A stretch of 64,000 nt of DNA from Hoeflea sp. BAL378 (GCF_000759435.1 NZ_JRJG01000016.1:53024-117023); one strand, 5' to 3'; shown: positions 24,969 to 35,887, counted from the stretch's first letter. Made by a program: numbers and translations. Notes: generated by a model not told the origin, from the sequence alone.

Positions 24969-25976
24969 TCATCCGAGCCAGGTCCGCATCTGCTCCGCCG
25001 TCAGGTTTCCGCCGCACAGAATGGTGGCCACCCGCCGGCCCCGGAACAGCTCGGGCCGCGACAGGATCGCCGCCAGGCCCGCAGCCCCCGAGGGCTCGGC
25101 CACCAGCCCCGCCCTGCCGTGAAACAGCCTCATCGCCTCGATCAGGGCCGCGTCCTCGACCAGATGGACGTCGTCGACCAGGCCTTTCATGTCCTCGACG
25201 GCTTCGGCGATCGGCACCCGGACGCCGATGCCGTCGGCGATGGTCGCGACCGTGGGCGGGAACACCAGCGTCCCCGTGCGCCAGGATTTCTCCATCGCAT
25301 CGGCGCCCGTGGCCTGCACGCCGATGATCTCGACCGCGGGTTTGACCGCCTTGGCCCAGCGGGCGATGCCGGTCAGCATCGCGCCATTGCCGAGCGGCAC
25401 GACGATGCAGTCGGGCGGCGTCGGCCCCGCCATCAGTTCGAGCGCGATCGTGCCGGCGCCTTCCGACGCCTCGGGATCGAGGCCGTCTGCCAGCATCATC
25501 GCGCCGGTCTCCGCCGCGAAGGCCTCGGCTGCCTGTTTGGCCGCGTCGAAATCATCGCCCGCCAGCCGCACCTCCGCGCCAAGCGCGCGCATCCGCTCCA
25601 CCTTGAGCGGATTGGCCCGGGTCGCGGCATAGAGGATCAGCGGCAAGCCGCGGCTGCGGCAGGCATAGGCCAGCGCCTGGCCCCAATTGCCCGCGCTCGC
25701 GCCGACCAGCGCGCGTCCGCCGATCTCGCCGCGCCTCAGCCGCTCGGCGATCAGGAAACTCGCGCCGCGCCCCTTGAAGCTGCGGATCGGATTGGCGGTC
25801 TCGAGCTTGAGGGTGAGGGCGCAGCCGATCGCCTCGCTCACCGCCTCGCAACCATATTGCGGCGAAGAGAGGAATACCGGATCGATCACCTCGATCGCCC
25901 GGCGGATATTGCCGAGCTTGAGCCGGTGCGCCGGATGGGGATCGGCGGGGATCTGCGGTGAACTGTGTGCGGTCAC
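24969..25976 (-). CDS. PLP-dependent threonine/serine dehydratase-like enzyme
   Basis: 335 residues of the tryptophan-synthase-beta PLP fold. The PLP lysine is K68 in 'ANPIRSFKGRG', the phosphate-side loop is 'SAGNWGQAL' near 94, and the phosphate-binding Gly loop is 'PLGNGAML' near 190. It lacks the regulatory C-terminal domain of biosynthetic IlvA, so it is a catabolic-type ammonia-lyase (threonine, serine or a hydroxy-amino acid). It is divergent from an Lrp/AsnC regulator with only 101 bp between starts, so that regulator probably controls it in response to the substrate amino acid. Confidence 0.82.
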   Translation of the reverse strand: MTAHSSPQIPADPHPAHRLKLGNIRRAIEVIDPVFLSSPQYGCEAVSEAIGCALTLKLETANPIRSFKGRGASFLIAERLRRGEIGGRALVGASAGNWGQALAYACRSRGLPLILYAATRANPLKVERMRALGAEVRLAGDDFDAAKQAAEAFAAETGAMMLADGLDPEASEGAGTIALELMAGPTPPDCIVVPLGNGAMLTGIARWAKAVKPAVEIIGVQATGADAMEKSWRTGTLVFPPTVATIADGIGVRVPIAEAVEDMKGLVDDVHLVEDAALIEAMRLFHGRAGLVAEPSGAAGLAAILSRPELFRGRRVATILCGGNLTAEQMRTWLG

Positions 25977-26017
25977 TGTGGCCTCCTGAAGATTTCGCCT
26001 AGGCTAGCCGGCACAAC

Positions 26018-26032
26018 CGGGATATTTTCCCG
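26018..26032. promoter_or_regulatory. candidate Lrp operator between dehydratase and lrp genes
   Basis: Inverted repeat CGGGA-tattt-TCCCG in the centre of the 101 bp divergent promoter region. AT-rich centre and five-base arms fit an Lrp/AsnC-type site. No experimental support. Confidence 0.4.
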
Positions 26033-26077
26033 TTTCCATCAGCTCCACGGGATTTTGCGCGCGTCCGGAGGCCTCTC

Positions 26078-26560
26078 ATGCACGATACCTATCGGCCCGA
26101 TGCGGCCGACCGCAAATTGCTTGATCTGCTGCAGACCAACGCGCGGATCACCATCGAGGCGCTTTCGGAGGCGGCAGGCCTGTCGACATCGGCCACCCAC
26201 CGCCGGCTGCAGCGGCTTCGCGACCAGCGCATCATCCTCGGCGACATCGCCGTTCTCGATCCGAGGAAGCTCGGCAACCCGATCACCCTGCTGGTGGAGC
26301 TCGAACTCGAACGCGACCGCCCCGAACTGATGCCGGCGCTGCAGGCCTGGATTGCCGCGACGCCTTCCGTGCAGCAGGCCTGGCAGGTGACCGGCCGCGG
26401 CGATCTCATGCTCGTCGTGGTCGCGGGCTCGGTCGAGGATTTCGATGCGCTCATGGAACGGATGATGGAGCACAACCGCAACATCCGCAAATTCACCACC
26501 AGCGTGGCGCTGAAAACGCTCAAACGCGGCCTGAGGCTGCCCCTTCCGCAAGCGGGCTGA
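26078..26560 (+). CDS. Lrp/AsnC family regulator
   Basis: 160 residues. An N-terminal helix-turn-helix (about 8-60, 'DRKLLDLLQTNARITIEALSEAAGLSTSATHRRLQRLRD') is followed by the RAM/AsnC ligand-binding ferredoxin-like domain (about 70-145, 'QAWQVTGRGDLMLVVV'). It is divergent from the dehydratase gene, the classic layout for a dedicated amino-acid-responsive regulator. A bidirectional terminator follows 21 bp after the stop. Confidence 0.9.
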   Translation: MHDTYRPDAADRKLLDLLQTNARITIEALSEAAGLSTSATHRRLQRLRDQRIILGDIAVLDPRKLGNPITLLVELELERDRPELMPALQAWIAATPSVQQAWQVTGRGDLMLVVVAGSVEDFDALMERMMEHNRNIRKFTTSVALKTLKRGLRLPLPQAG

Positions 26561-26580
26561 GGCCGGCGGCCCGACAATAA

Positions 26581-26608
26581 AAAACGCGACCCGTCGGGAT
26601 CGCGTTTT
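26581..26608. terminator. bidirectional Rho-independent terminator
   Basis: Arms AAAACGCGA and TCGCGTTTT with a 10-base loop that itself contains CCCG/CGGG. T-rich on either strand, and set between the convergent lrp and small secreted protein genes. Confidence 0.85.
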
Positions 26609-26650
26609 CATCTGGTTGGCATCAATGTGGGCCTTGCAGGGCCGGATGCG

Positions 26651-26914
26651 TTACTTGATCACCGCGCCGCCATTGACGATCTCGATGGTCTCGCTGCCGT
26701 CGAAGGTTTCGCGGTCGCCCGAGGGCATGGTGACGAAACAGCCGGCCGGGCAGAAGCTGACCGTCGCGCCGGCCTCGACCACCACTTCGATCGTGTCGCC
26801 GTTCTCGGTGACGCTGAGCACCTGCGACTGGGCGTCCATGTTGGTGACGCTTGCGGCAGCCGCGCCGCCGACCATCATCACGCTCAAGGCCAGTCCATAA
26901 AGAGTTGTTTTCAT
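26651..26914 (-). CDS. small secreted protein of unknown function
   Basis: 87 residues from the Met before 'KTTLYGLALSVMMVGGAAA', a clear signal peptide (cleavage about residue 21). The mature part is about 65 residues, acidic, beta-rich and repetitive in character ('TVSFCPAGCFVTMPSGDRETFDG'), with two Cys (residues 55 and 59) four apart. I do not recognise a named family beyond conserved rhizobial hypotheticals. Confidence 0.7.
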   Translation of the reverse strand: MKTTLYGLALSVMMVGGAAAASVTNMDAQSQVLSVTENGDTIEVVVEAGATVSFCPAGCFVTMPSGDRETFDGSETIEIVNGGAVIK

Positions 26915-27025
26915 CGGTCTTCGGCGGTTCCGCCGCTCCCTGTTAAAACGCTGTCGAGCCGTTTTGGCCCGGTATGGATGCTTTTCTAGCACCGCGAAAC
27001 TGAACACAGTCTGAACGGTTTTGCC

Positions 27026-29671
27026 TCACCGGTCACCCCCGTCCTCGCCATCGAGGCCGGCCTCGTCGTGGATCGAATCCCGGGCGGTCTTGCGCGGCCG
27101 CCGCTTCCTGGCCGGCTTGGCCGGCGCGGCCTTGGCTTCCGGAGCCCCTGCCCCGGCCTCCGCCGGCTCTGCCTTGCCGGACCCCGCCTGATGCGCCGTC
27201 AGTCTCTCCGCCAGTTCCGCCAGCGGCCCGCCATCCTCGCCGAACTTGATGTTGAGATCCTGCTGCGGGAACGGGATCTCGATGCCCTCGGCCTTGAGCC
27301 GCTCGAAGATGCGCAGCCGCAGTTCGGTCCGCGCCGAAAGACCGCTGAGCACGTCGGCGAGATGCGCCTTGACCTCGAAATTGAGCGACGAATCCCCAAA
27401 TCCCGCGAAATAGACCACGGGCGCGGGATTGTTGAGCACCAGCTCGCAGCCGGTGGCGACCTCGGTGAGGACCTCGATCACCCGGCGCGGGTCGGCGCTG
27501 TAGCTCACGCCGATCGGCACGTCGACGCGGCCCAGGCTGTTGCGGTGGGTCCAGTTGCCCACCGGCGCGTTGATCAGCTCGGAATTGGGCACGATGATCG
27601 TCTGGCGCGAGAAGGTCTCGATCTCGGTGGCGCGCACCGAGATCTTCTTGACGAAGCCCTCGGTCGAGCCGGTCACCACCCAGTCGCCGACCTTGAACGG
27701 CCGTTCGGCGAGCAGGATCAGGCCGGAGACGAAATTGCTGACGATGTTCTGCAGCCCGAAGCCGATGCCGAGCGACAGCGCGCCGGCGACCAGCGCCAGG
27801 CTCGACAGGTCGATGCCGGCCGCCGAGATGCCCACCAGCCCCGCTATCGCCACGCCCAGATAGCCGGTGCCGGTGCGGATCGAATTGCGCACGCCCGCAT
27901 CCATCTGCCCGCGCGACATCACGCTGCCGTCGAGCCAGCGCTGGAACCAGCGTGTCGCCAGCAGGCCGGCGATGAACAGCAGGATGCCGAAGAAGATGCC
28001 GACCAGCGAGATGGTGATGCCGCCGATGCGGATCTCGGTCAGGACCCGGTAGAGCCACAGCTCGATGTCCTGGACCTGGAAGCCCCATTGCAGCAGGATC
28101 AGCGGCACGCCGAGCAGCAGCACCATGAGATTGATCATCAGCCCCGCGGCAAGGCCGGTCTGGTCGAGCCCGACCTGGCCGAGTTCGAACCGGGCCTCGA
28201 TCCAACGGCCGATGACGGTGTTGCCGAACTTCCCGGGCTCGGAAATGGCCTTGCCCGACAGGTAGCCGATATACATGGTCGTCAGGATCGCGCCGGTGAC
28301 CACGATCTGCGTCGCGGCGAAGCGCGCCAGCCCGACATAGCCCAAGGCCACGGTCGCCAGCAGCCCGAAGCCGCCGATCAGCAGCGTCATCAGGATCACC
28401 CGCGGCCAGGCCTCGCCGGGTTCGGCGGGATCCCTCGACTGGGGCAGCATCGGCCTGACCATCGCCATCCCGATGAGGATGAAGGCCATCAGGCACACGG
28501 AGACGATCCCGTTGAACACCGTGATCACCACGGGGGAGCCGAGCGACTGGCTGATCCGGCCGGTCACATAGTCGAGGCCGTTGACGATCACCAGCGCGAC
28601 CACCAGCAGATAGAGCACGCGCGCGCCGGAATTGGAGATGTCGACCAGCCGCCAGGCGGGCATGCTCGGCGCCAGAATGCCGCGGGCGAGCTTGCTCACG
28701 AAGAACACGGCGACGACGACCACGAGCAGGCTGGAGAACACCGGGGCCACGTCGGCGCGCAGCACGGAGAAACTGCCGCCCAACACATAGACGGTGCCGA
28801 CCAGCGCCGTCATGGCGATCGACGGGATGATGGTCGACCAGAACGCCACCGACAGCCGGCTGGTATAGGGCGGATCCTCGGCTTCGGGATCCCGCGCGAT
28901 CAGCCCGCCGAACAGCCTGTAGGCGCCCGACACCAGCACCAGCGAGGCGAGCAACGAAAAGAAGATCCACCCCAGCAGCGCCTCCCATTTGAACGCCCAG
29001 ACGAACTTCACCCAGGATCCGTAGGTGCGGACGAAATCGCCGGTCTCGCTGTCGATGGCGATCAGCGCTTCCGAAAGCATCGACGGGCCGATCTCGGTGC
29101 GCTTGAACAGGGTGGTGGCGAAGAGCTGGCGGCGCGCCTCGGTGATCCTGTCGCCGAGGTCGGAGGCCCTGACGGTGACACTTTCCGCCCGCCCGGTGAG
29201 CGTGTTGATCAGCGCCCGTTCGGCGGCGAGCCGGGCCCGTTCGGCCGCCACGGCTTCGGGCTCCGGAGGATCGTCCGCGGCCGGCGGCGGGCCGAGCTGG
29301 TCGATGCGCGCCTTGATTTCGGTGAGCCGCGGCCTGAGCGAGACGCCGATGTCGAGCATGCCGCGGGCCAGCGTCTCAAGTTCGAGCTTGAGGTCGACCA
29401 GGGCGCTGTCGTCTTCGGCGTTCTCGGCGACCCGTTTGGTCAGGCGCGTGATATTGGCTTCCGCGTCCGCCAGCTTGGCTTCCGCCGCTGCGATCGTGGG
29501 CGAGGCGGCGATATCCACGGGCGCGGCCTGGTCGAGGGCGGCGGCCGGGGCCGTTGTTTGCCCGGTCTCGGCGAGCGGCGTTTCGTCCGCCGTCTGGGCA
29601 TGGGCAAGGACCACGGATCCCGTGATCACCAGGCCAGCCAGGACGACAGCCATCAACCGTTGCAAGCGCAT
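27026..29671 (-). CDS. large MscS-family mechanosensitive channel (DUF3772 type)
   Basis: 881 residues. Signal peptide (1-26), then a periplasmic coiled-coil-rich DUF3772 domain (about 55-200, 'AEAKLADAEANITRLTKRVAEN'). About ten membrane helices follow between 220 and 640, then the MscS pore and beta domain (about 610-810, 'GIGFGLQNIVSNFVSGLILLAERPFKVGDWV'). The C-terminal tail is Ala/Lys/Pro-rich and basic. MscS-type channels open under membrane tension and release solutes on hypo-osmotic shock. It stands alone in the opposite direction to lrp. Confidence 0.9.
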   Translation of the reverse strand: MRLQRLMAVVLAGLVITGSVVLAHAQTADETPLAETGQTTAPAAALDQAAPVDIAASPTIAAAEAKLADAEANITRLTKRVAENAEDDSALVDLKLELETLARGMLDIGVSLRPRLTEIKARIDQLGPPPAADDPPEPEAVAAERARLAAERALINTLTGRAESVTVRASDLGDRITEARRQLFATTLFKRTEIGPSMLSEALIAIDSETGDFVRTYGSWVKFVWAFKWEALLGWIFFSLLASLVLVSGAYRLFGGLIARDPEAEDPPYTSRLSVAFWSTIIPSIAMTALVGTVYVLGGSFSVLRADVAPVFSSLLVVVVAVFFVSKLARGILAPSMPAWRLVDISNSGARVLYLLVVALVIVNGLDYVTGRISQSLGSPVVITVFNGIVSVCLMAFILIGMAMVRPMLPQSRDPAEPGEAWPRVILMTLLIGGFGLLATVALGYVGLARFAATQIVVTGAILTTMYIGYLSGKAISEPGKFGNTVIGRWIEARFELGQVGLDQTGLAAGLMINLMVLLLGVPLILLQWGFQVQDIELWLYRVLTEIRIGGITISLVGIFFGILLFIAGLLATRWFQRWLDGSVMSRGQMDAGVRNSIRTGTGYLGVAIAGLVGISAAGIDLSSLALVAGALSLGIGFGLQNIVSNFVSGLILLAERPFKVGDWVVTGSTEGFVKKISVRATEIETFSRQTIIVPNSELINAPVGNWTHRNSLGRVDVPIGVSYSADPRRVIEVLTEVATGCELVLNNPAPVVYFAGFGDSSLNFEVKAHLADVLSGLSARTELRLRIFERLKAEGIEIPFPQQDLNIKFGEDGGPLAELAERLTAHQAGSGKAEPAEAGAGAPEAKAAPAKPARKRRPRKTARDSIHDEAGLDGEDGGDR

Positions 29672-29902
29672 CCAACACCTATCCCGTCACCCGCCGCGGT
29701 CCGTCGCGGCCGCGCCCCGCATCCCGCGAGGAGGAGCGCCGCGGCGCCGCGACTCCGACGCATATTTTCCACCCTGAATCGATTCCGCTCCGGGGCACTC
29801 CTGCAGTAGCGCATATAGGACCAAACCGGAATCTTTTTGAGCAGGCCCGGGCCCCGGACCGACGCCCGGCAGCGGCTTTGTCGGGGCGAGCCTCCGCGCG
29901 GG

Positions 29903-30448
29903 CTAGAAGCCGGCGCCGGGTTCGGCCAGATAGGCCTCCTCCTCCGCCGTCGAGCTCCGCCCGAGGATCGGGTTGCGGTGCGGAAACCGGCCGAAGCGCT
30001 CGATGATAACCTGATGCTGGCGGGCATAGTCGAGATATTCTGCATTGCCCAGCGCCTCGCACAGCGCCACGGCGCGGTTCTGGTCGGCGAGGTTCTCGGC
30101 GTGTTCGAACGGCAGGTAGAAGAAGATCCGCCGGTGCTCGCTGACGCCCGCATCGGCGCCGACCGCGATCGCCGCCTTGGCGGCGTTGAGCGCAAGCGTG
30201 TCGGTGGCAAAGGCCAGGGGCGAGCCGCGATACATGTTGCGCGGAAACTGGTCGAGCACGATCACCAGCGCCAGCCGCGCCTCGGCCGAGGCCCGCCATT
30301 CCGGAGGAATATGGCGCGACAGCGCCAGATGCAGGCCGGCGAAGCGCTGGGTGATGGTGCTGTCGAGCTCCGCGTCCTTGACGAACCACTGCTTCGGCGT
30401 GAGCTCTTTGAACCAGAAATCAAGCACGGTGTCGGGCGTTTCGGTCAT
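29903..30448 (-). CDS. DUF924 family protein
   Basis: 181 residues from the Met before 'TETPDTVLDFWFKELTPKQWF'. It is a typical DUF924 protein: all-helical, TPR-like, with 'ALVIVLDQFPRNMYRGSPLAFATDTLA' (about 60-90) and 'FFYLPFEHAENLADQ' (about 110-125). The family is widespread and has no proven function. It lies 121 bp downstream of the methylcrotonyl-CoA carboxylase alpha gene on the same strand but is probably independent. The 231 bp between it and the channel gene shows nothing clear. Confidence 0.85.
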   Translation of the reverse strand: MTETPDTVLDFWFKELTPKQWFVKDAELDSTITQRFAGLHLALSRHIPPEWRASAEARLALVIVLDQFPRNMYRGSPLAFATDTLALNAAKAAIAVGADAGVSEHRRIFFYLPFEHAENLADQNRAVALCEALGNAEYLDYARQHQVIIERFGRFPHRNPILGRSSTAEEEAYLAEPGAGF

Positions 30449-30569
30449 GAAAAATCCTGTTGTCGGTTTTGCGGGCCCCGCGCGAATGTGGAGCGCGCTA
30501 GGCCGGGCTTCAAGCATCGGGCAGCCATTTGCCAGACGCGGTGTCGTTTTGTCCAGAAGGGCTGGTCGT

Positions 30570-32567
30570 TCAGGCGGCTTCCGCCTCGGGCTGGAGCGTG
30601 ACCAGGCTCACCCCGTCGCTGACCTGCGCGCCGACCACGACCATCACCTCGGCCACCACACCGTCACGCGGCGCCGCGAGCGTCATTTCCATCTTCATGG
30701 CTTCCATGATCACCAGGGCATCGCCCGATTTGACGCTCTGGCCCTGGGCCGCCAGCACCTGCTTGACCACGCCCGGCATGGCGGAGACGACCTGGTCGCC
30801 GCCCGCCGCCTTGTCGTCGGTCCGCTTGCCGCGCGGCTTTCCAAACAGGTGGGTGAGACCTTCGTGAAACACCGCCACGCTCGGCTCCGACTGCGCCAGG
30901 CGGCAGCGCCTTGTTATGCCGTCGGCCCGGAACGACCAGTCGGCGCCCGAAGCCCGCACCGCTTCCAGGTCCAGGCCCGACTCCAGCCCCGGGCCGGATA
31001 CGCGCCACCGGTCCGCGCCGCAGCGCTCGATCCGGAAACTCCGGTGCTCCCCGTCGATCTCGAGCACGACCCTGCGCCGCGGCGTGCCCCAGATCTCGAA
31101 GGGGCCGATGGCGCGGGCGACATCGCCGTCAGCAGCCCCGGCGGCCACCATGCCCGACGCGGCAAGCGCCGCCAGCGCGACGATGGAATCGGGCGCGGGC
31201 GCGACCGTGGTCAGGCTCGCGAGGTTGCGGTCGATCAGCCCGGTGTCGAGCCTTCCTGCCGCGAAATCGGCGTCGCGGCAGAGCTTGGCCAGGAACGCCG
31301 TGTTGGTCACCGTGCCGGCGATCTCGGTGCGGCCGAGCGCGCCCGCGAGCTTGCCCAGCGCCTCGGCGCGGGTCTTGCCGTGGGCGATCACCTTGGCGAT
31401 CATCGGATCGTAGAAGGGCGTGATCTCGTCGCCCTCGCGCACCCCGGCGTCGACGCGGATGTCGCCATCGGGAAATCTCAGATGCACCAGCCGGCCGACC
31501 GCGGGCAGAAAGCCCTTGCCGGCGTCCTCGGCATAGATCCGCGCCTCCACCGCGTGGCCATTAATCGCAAGATCCTCCTGGCGCATCGGCAGGGCCTCGC
31601 CCGCCGCCACCCGGATCTGCCACTCGACCAGGTCGAGACCGGTGACGAGTTCCGTGACCGGATGCTCGACCTGCAGCCGCGTGTTCATCTCCATGAACCA
31701 GAACCGGTCGGGCCTGAGCCCCTCGCTGGCGTCGACGATGAACTCCACCGTGCCCGCGCCCGCATAATGGATCGCCTTCGCCGCCTGCACCGCGGCCGCG
31801 CCCATGGCGGCACGCATCTCGTCCGGCATGTCGGGCGCCGGCGCTTCCTCGATCACCTTCTGGTGGCGGCGCTGGGCCGAGCAGTCGCGCTCGAACAGAT
31901 GCACCACATTGCCGTGGCTGTCGCCGAACACCTGGATCTCGATGTGGCGCGGCGTGGTCACGTATTTTTCCACCAGCACCCGGTCGTCGCCGAACGAGGC
32001 CTTGGCCTCGCGCCGCGCCGAGGACAGCGCCGCGGCGAAATCGGCCTGGGCCTCGACCTTGCGCATGCCCTTGCCGCCGCCCCCGGCGCGCGCCTTGATC
32101 AGCACCGGAAAGCCGATCTCGTTGGCCTTGCCGGCGAGCACCACCAGGTCCTGCGCCTCGCCGTGATAGCCCGGCACCACCGGCACCTTGGCCTTTTCCA
32201 TCAAGGCCTTCGCCGCATCCTTGAGCCCCATCGCCCGGATCGCCTTGGCCGAGGGCCCGATGAAGATCAGCCCCGCCTTCTCGACCTTCTCGACGAAATC
32301 CGGGTTTTCCGACAGGAAGCCGTAGCCCGGATGGATCGCATCGGCGCCGGTGCGACGCGCCGCGTCGAGGATCGCCTCCCCCTTGAGATAGCTTTCGGAA
32401 ACCGGCGCCGGCCCGATCAGCACCGCCTCGTCGGCCATCTCGACATGCAGCGCCTTGGCGTCAGCCTCCGAATAGACCGCCACCGTGGCGATGCCCATCT
32501 TGCGCGCGGTGCGGATGACGCGGGCTGCAATCTCGCCCCGGTTGGCGATGAGGATTTTGGTGATCAT
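30570..32567 (-). CDS. mccA: methylcrotonyl-CoA carboxylase alpha (biotin-containing) subunit
   Basis: 665 residues. Biotin carboxylase part at 1-450 ('ILIANRGEIAARVIRTARKMG' at the start, Gly-rich ATP loop 'ARAGGGGKGMRKV' near 160, 'EMNTRLQVEHPVTE' near 290). A linker/BT domain is followed by the C-terminal biotinyl domain with the biotinylated Lys625 in 'EAMKME'. The pairing with a crotonyl-type carboxyltransferase and isovaleryl-CoA dehydrogenase assigns it to leucine degradation (3-methylcrotonyl-CoA to 3-methylglutaconyl-CoA) over acetyl- or propionyl-CoA carboxylase. It begins only 11 bp after a YafQ-type toxin gene. The expected hydratase and HMG-CoA lyase genes do not follow. Confidence 0.88.
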   Translation of the reverse strand: MITKILIANRGEIAARVIRTARKMGIATVAVYSEADAKALHVEMADEAVLIGPAPVSESYLKGEAILDAARRTGADAIHPGYGFLSENPDFVEKVEKAGLIFIGPSAKAIRAMGLKDAAKALMEKAKVPVVPGYHGEAQDLVVLAGKANEIGFPVLIKARAGGGGKGMRKVEAQADFAAALSSARREAKASFGDDRVLVEKYVTTPRHIEIQVFGDSHGNVVHLFERDCSAQRRHQKVIEEAPAPDMPDEMRAAMGAAAVQAAKAIHYAGAGTVEFIVDASEGLRPDRFWFMEMNTRLQVEHPVTELVTGLDLVEWQIRVAAGEALPMRQEDLAINGHAVEARIYAEDAGKGFLPAVGRLVHLRFPDGDIRVDAGVREGDEITPFYDPMIAKVIAHGKTRAEALGKLAGALGRTEIAGTVTNTAFLAKLCRDADFAAGRLDTGLIDRNLASLTTVAPAPDSIVALAALAASGMVAAGAADGDVARAIGPFEIWGTPRRRVVLEIDGEHRSFRIERCGADRWRVSGPGLESGLDLEAVRASGADWSFRADGITRRCRLAQSEPSVAVFHEGLTHLFGKPRGKRTDDKAAGGDQVVSAMPGVVKQVLAAQGQSVKSGDALVIMEAMKMEMTLAAPRDGVVAEVMVVVGAQVSDGVSLVTLQPEAEAA

Positions 32568-32578
32568 GCTAACGTCCC

Positions 32579-32860
32579 TTACCAGCCCAGTTCGCTGTGC
32601 GACCCAAGCCGCAGCAATTCCAATGTCTCGTCATCCGGTTTCCGGTAGATCAGCACCAGATCAGGCCGGATATGGCAGTCGCGGCAATCGCTCCACTTGC
32701 CTTTCAGCGGGTGATCGAACCGATGCCGCGGCAACTGTTCGTCCCGCACAAGAAGCTCAAGCACCTGCTTCAATTCAATTTCAAGTTTCGGTCCATGACG
32801 GCCGGAGCGCTCGCGGCGAAAATCCTTCTTGAATTGCGAAAGCGCCTTAATCCGCCGCAC
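32579..32860 (-). CDS. YafQ/RelE-family mRNA interferase toxin
   Basis: 93 residues of the YafQ branch of RelE toxins ('KALSQFKKDFRRERSGRHG' start; 'HPLKGKWSDCRDCHIRPDLVLIYRKPDDETLELLRLGSHSEL' core with the usual His, Asp and Phe/Leu ending). It cleaves mRNA on the ribosome when the antitoxin is lost. It overlaps the antitoxin gene by 14 bases. Unusually, the module lies between the two carboxylase subunit genes and the toxin ends 11 bp before mccA. Confidence 0.88.
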   Translation of the reverse strand: MRRIKALSQFKKDFRRERSGRHGPKLEIELKQVLELLVRDEQLPRHRFDHPLKGKWSDCRDCHIRPDLVLIYRKPDDETLELLRLGSHSELGW

Positions 32861-33113
32861 CGAGGTCGTCCATCAACGCGGCGACGCTGTCGAACTCCTT
32901 GTCGAATTCGCCGCGCCGCGCCGCCTCGATCGCCGCAATCGTCGCGGCGTTGGGCACCAGCGGCTCGAACGGCAGCGCCTTGTCGCGCGCCACCCGCACC
33001 AAAAGCATCCGGAACGCTTCCGACACCGTCAGCCCCATCGCTTCCAGTACCACGGAAGCCTCCTCCTTGATTTTTTCATTGATCCGCGCTCGGACCACAG
33101 AATTCTCAGCCAT
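32847..33113 (-). CDS. DinJ/RelB-family antitoxin
   Basis: 88 residues from an ATG with AAAGGAG ahead. The N-terminal ribbon-helix-helix ('VVRARINEKIKEEASVVLEAMGLTVSEAFRMLLVRVARDKALPF', about 6-50) is the DinJ/RelB DNA-binding signature. The acidic C-terminal part (about 60-88) would wrap the toxin. It autoregulates with YafQ. The 218 bp between it and mccB upstream holds a hairpin after mccB and probably this module's own promoter. Confidence 0.88.
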   Translation of the reverse strand: MAENSVVRARINEKIKEEASVVLEAMGLTVSEAFRMLLVRVARDKALPFEPLVPNAATIAAIEAARRGEFDKEFDSVAALMDDLGAAD

Positions 33114-33304
33114 CACAAATCTCCTTTGGGCTACAATGTAGCACACAGGGATGACACCTTCCAGCTATGCCTATCTTCTGCGTCTTGCGAATGACCAGCA
33201 GGCAATCTCCCCCAAGGCGACGATGAGGGGTTTGGTGATGGTCATGTTCGTTCAACATCCTGTCTGTTCCGAATGTCGCTTCGTCCACCGACGCCTTCAG
33301 CGCG

Positions 33305-33330
33305 CAATCTCCCCTTAGAAGAGGAGATTG
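33305..33330 (-). terminator. hairpin directly after mccB
   Basis: Arms CAATCTCC and GGAGATTG separated by ten bases, starting one base after the mccB stop. On the minus strand it could attenuate readthrough from mccB into the DinJ-YafQ module and mccA. No T-tract. Confidence 0.5.
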
Positions 33331-33331
33331 G

Positions 33332-34947
<1,616 letters not shown>

Positions 34948-34948
<1 letters not shown>

Positions 34949-35331
34949 CAGCGAATAAGCTCCACTTTGCAGGGCAGGTCGAGATCGGCCCAGTGGCGAT
35001 CCGTGGTCAGTGTTCTCGCGTTCTCGAGCGCGGCGGTGGCGATGCAGGCGCGGTCGGCGAAGGAGAGTTTCTTCAGCCTGCTGTCCGAGCGAAGGCGCGC
35101 CGCCCGCTCCCCATGCGCCGCGTCGAACGCCACGATTTTCAGGCCCAGCGTCATCAGCCATCCAACGGCCTGGTCAGGATCAAATCCCCTGTCGATCATC
35201 TTGGCACCAGCCTCTGACAGATTGACGGCGCTGACGGCAGCCTCTCCCAACGCGGCCACGACCACTTCAGCCCCAGGCTCGTTGAAAGCCAGGGCCAGAA
35301 CCGCCGATGCATCAAGCAAGGTCCCGCTCAT
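34948..35331 (-). CDS. PIN-domain VapC-like toxin
   Basis: 127 residues from the Met before '[21 protein letters not shown]'. A PIN ribonuclease with Asp7 in 'LLDASA', Glu near 42 in '[11 protein letters not shown]' and the distal acidic pair near 94-98 ('[12 protein letters not shown]', then '[12 protein letters not shown]'). It overlaps the upstream antitoxin by four bases (ATGA) and the downstream mccB by one (TGATG). VapC toxins usually cut tRNA or rRNA. Its place inside the leucine operon is notable. Confidence 0.85.
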
Positions 35332-35813
35332 TCCCGCAAAGCTTCCGCCCGACGCTCGGCGATCAGTTCGTCCGAAGCCAGGCGACTGCCCGGCCCCAGT
35401 TCCTGCGCTTTCTTCTGCAAGCGGCGCACCGCAGCCATGGGCGAGATGACAACCAGTTCGCCGTCCCTGACCTGCACCGTCACGCGACCATCCTTGTCCA
35501 GCGCCATGGCGCGGCGGATATCTGCGGGCAGCAGCAATGCGCCGTCGGCCGTGACGTTCAATGCCCTGAAATCGACCGAGCCCGGTTCGATCGGGTCCAC
35601 CGTCTTGCCCGCGCCTGTCGCCTGCTCTTCGGCAAGGGCTTTTTTCCAATGGGAATACTGGGTGAAGCCTGTCCCTTCGTTGCCACCTTCGGACACATAG
35701 ATGTCGGCCACCTCGCGCCCGGTCGGGATCACGCCCCGCTCGGCGAAGAGTTCATCGCAGATCTGCCAGATGCGCGCCTTTTCCGAACCGGGACGAATGC
35801 TCTCATGCAACAT
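35328..35813 (-). CDS. AbrB/SpoVT-domain antitoxin with N-terminal extension
   Basis: 161 residues from an ATG with AAAGGAGA ahead. The C-terminal half (about 80-135, 'LNVTADGALLLPADIRRAMALDKDGRVTVQVRDGELVVIS') is a swapped-hairpin AbrB fold like VapB/MazE. The N-terminal 75 residues ('IWQICDELFAERGVIPTGREVADIYVSEGGNEGTGFTQYSHWKKA') look like a separate winged-helix-like DNA-binding domain, making it roughly twice the usual antitoxin size. It partners the PIN toxin that follows. Confidence 0.8.
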   Translation of the reverse strand: MLHESIRPGSEKARIWQICDELFAERGVIPTGREVADIYVSEGGNEGTGFTQYSHWKKALAEEQATGAGKTVDPIEPGSVDFRALNVTADGALLLPADIRRAMALDKDGRVTVQVRDGELVVISPMAAVRRLQKKAQELGPGSRLASDELIAERRAEALRE

Positions 35814-35887
35814 GGCAGTCTCCTTTACGTTTCTCAACGAAAAACATAAAATAAGCGGATTTTACATAATTTCAAGCCGCCATAACG

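Noticed and set aside
27068..29809. 913-codon open frame on the + strand
   Set aside because: Antisense of the mechanosensitive channel gene; low-complexity Arg/His/Asp/Gln composition and no motifs.
30177..32648. 823-codon open frame on the + strand
   Set aside because: Antisense of mccA, extending past its ends; no recognisable domain.
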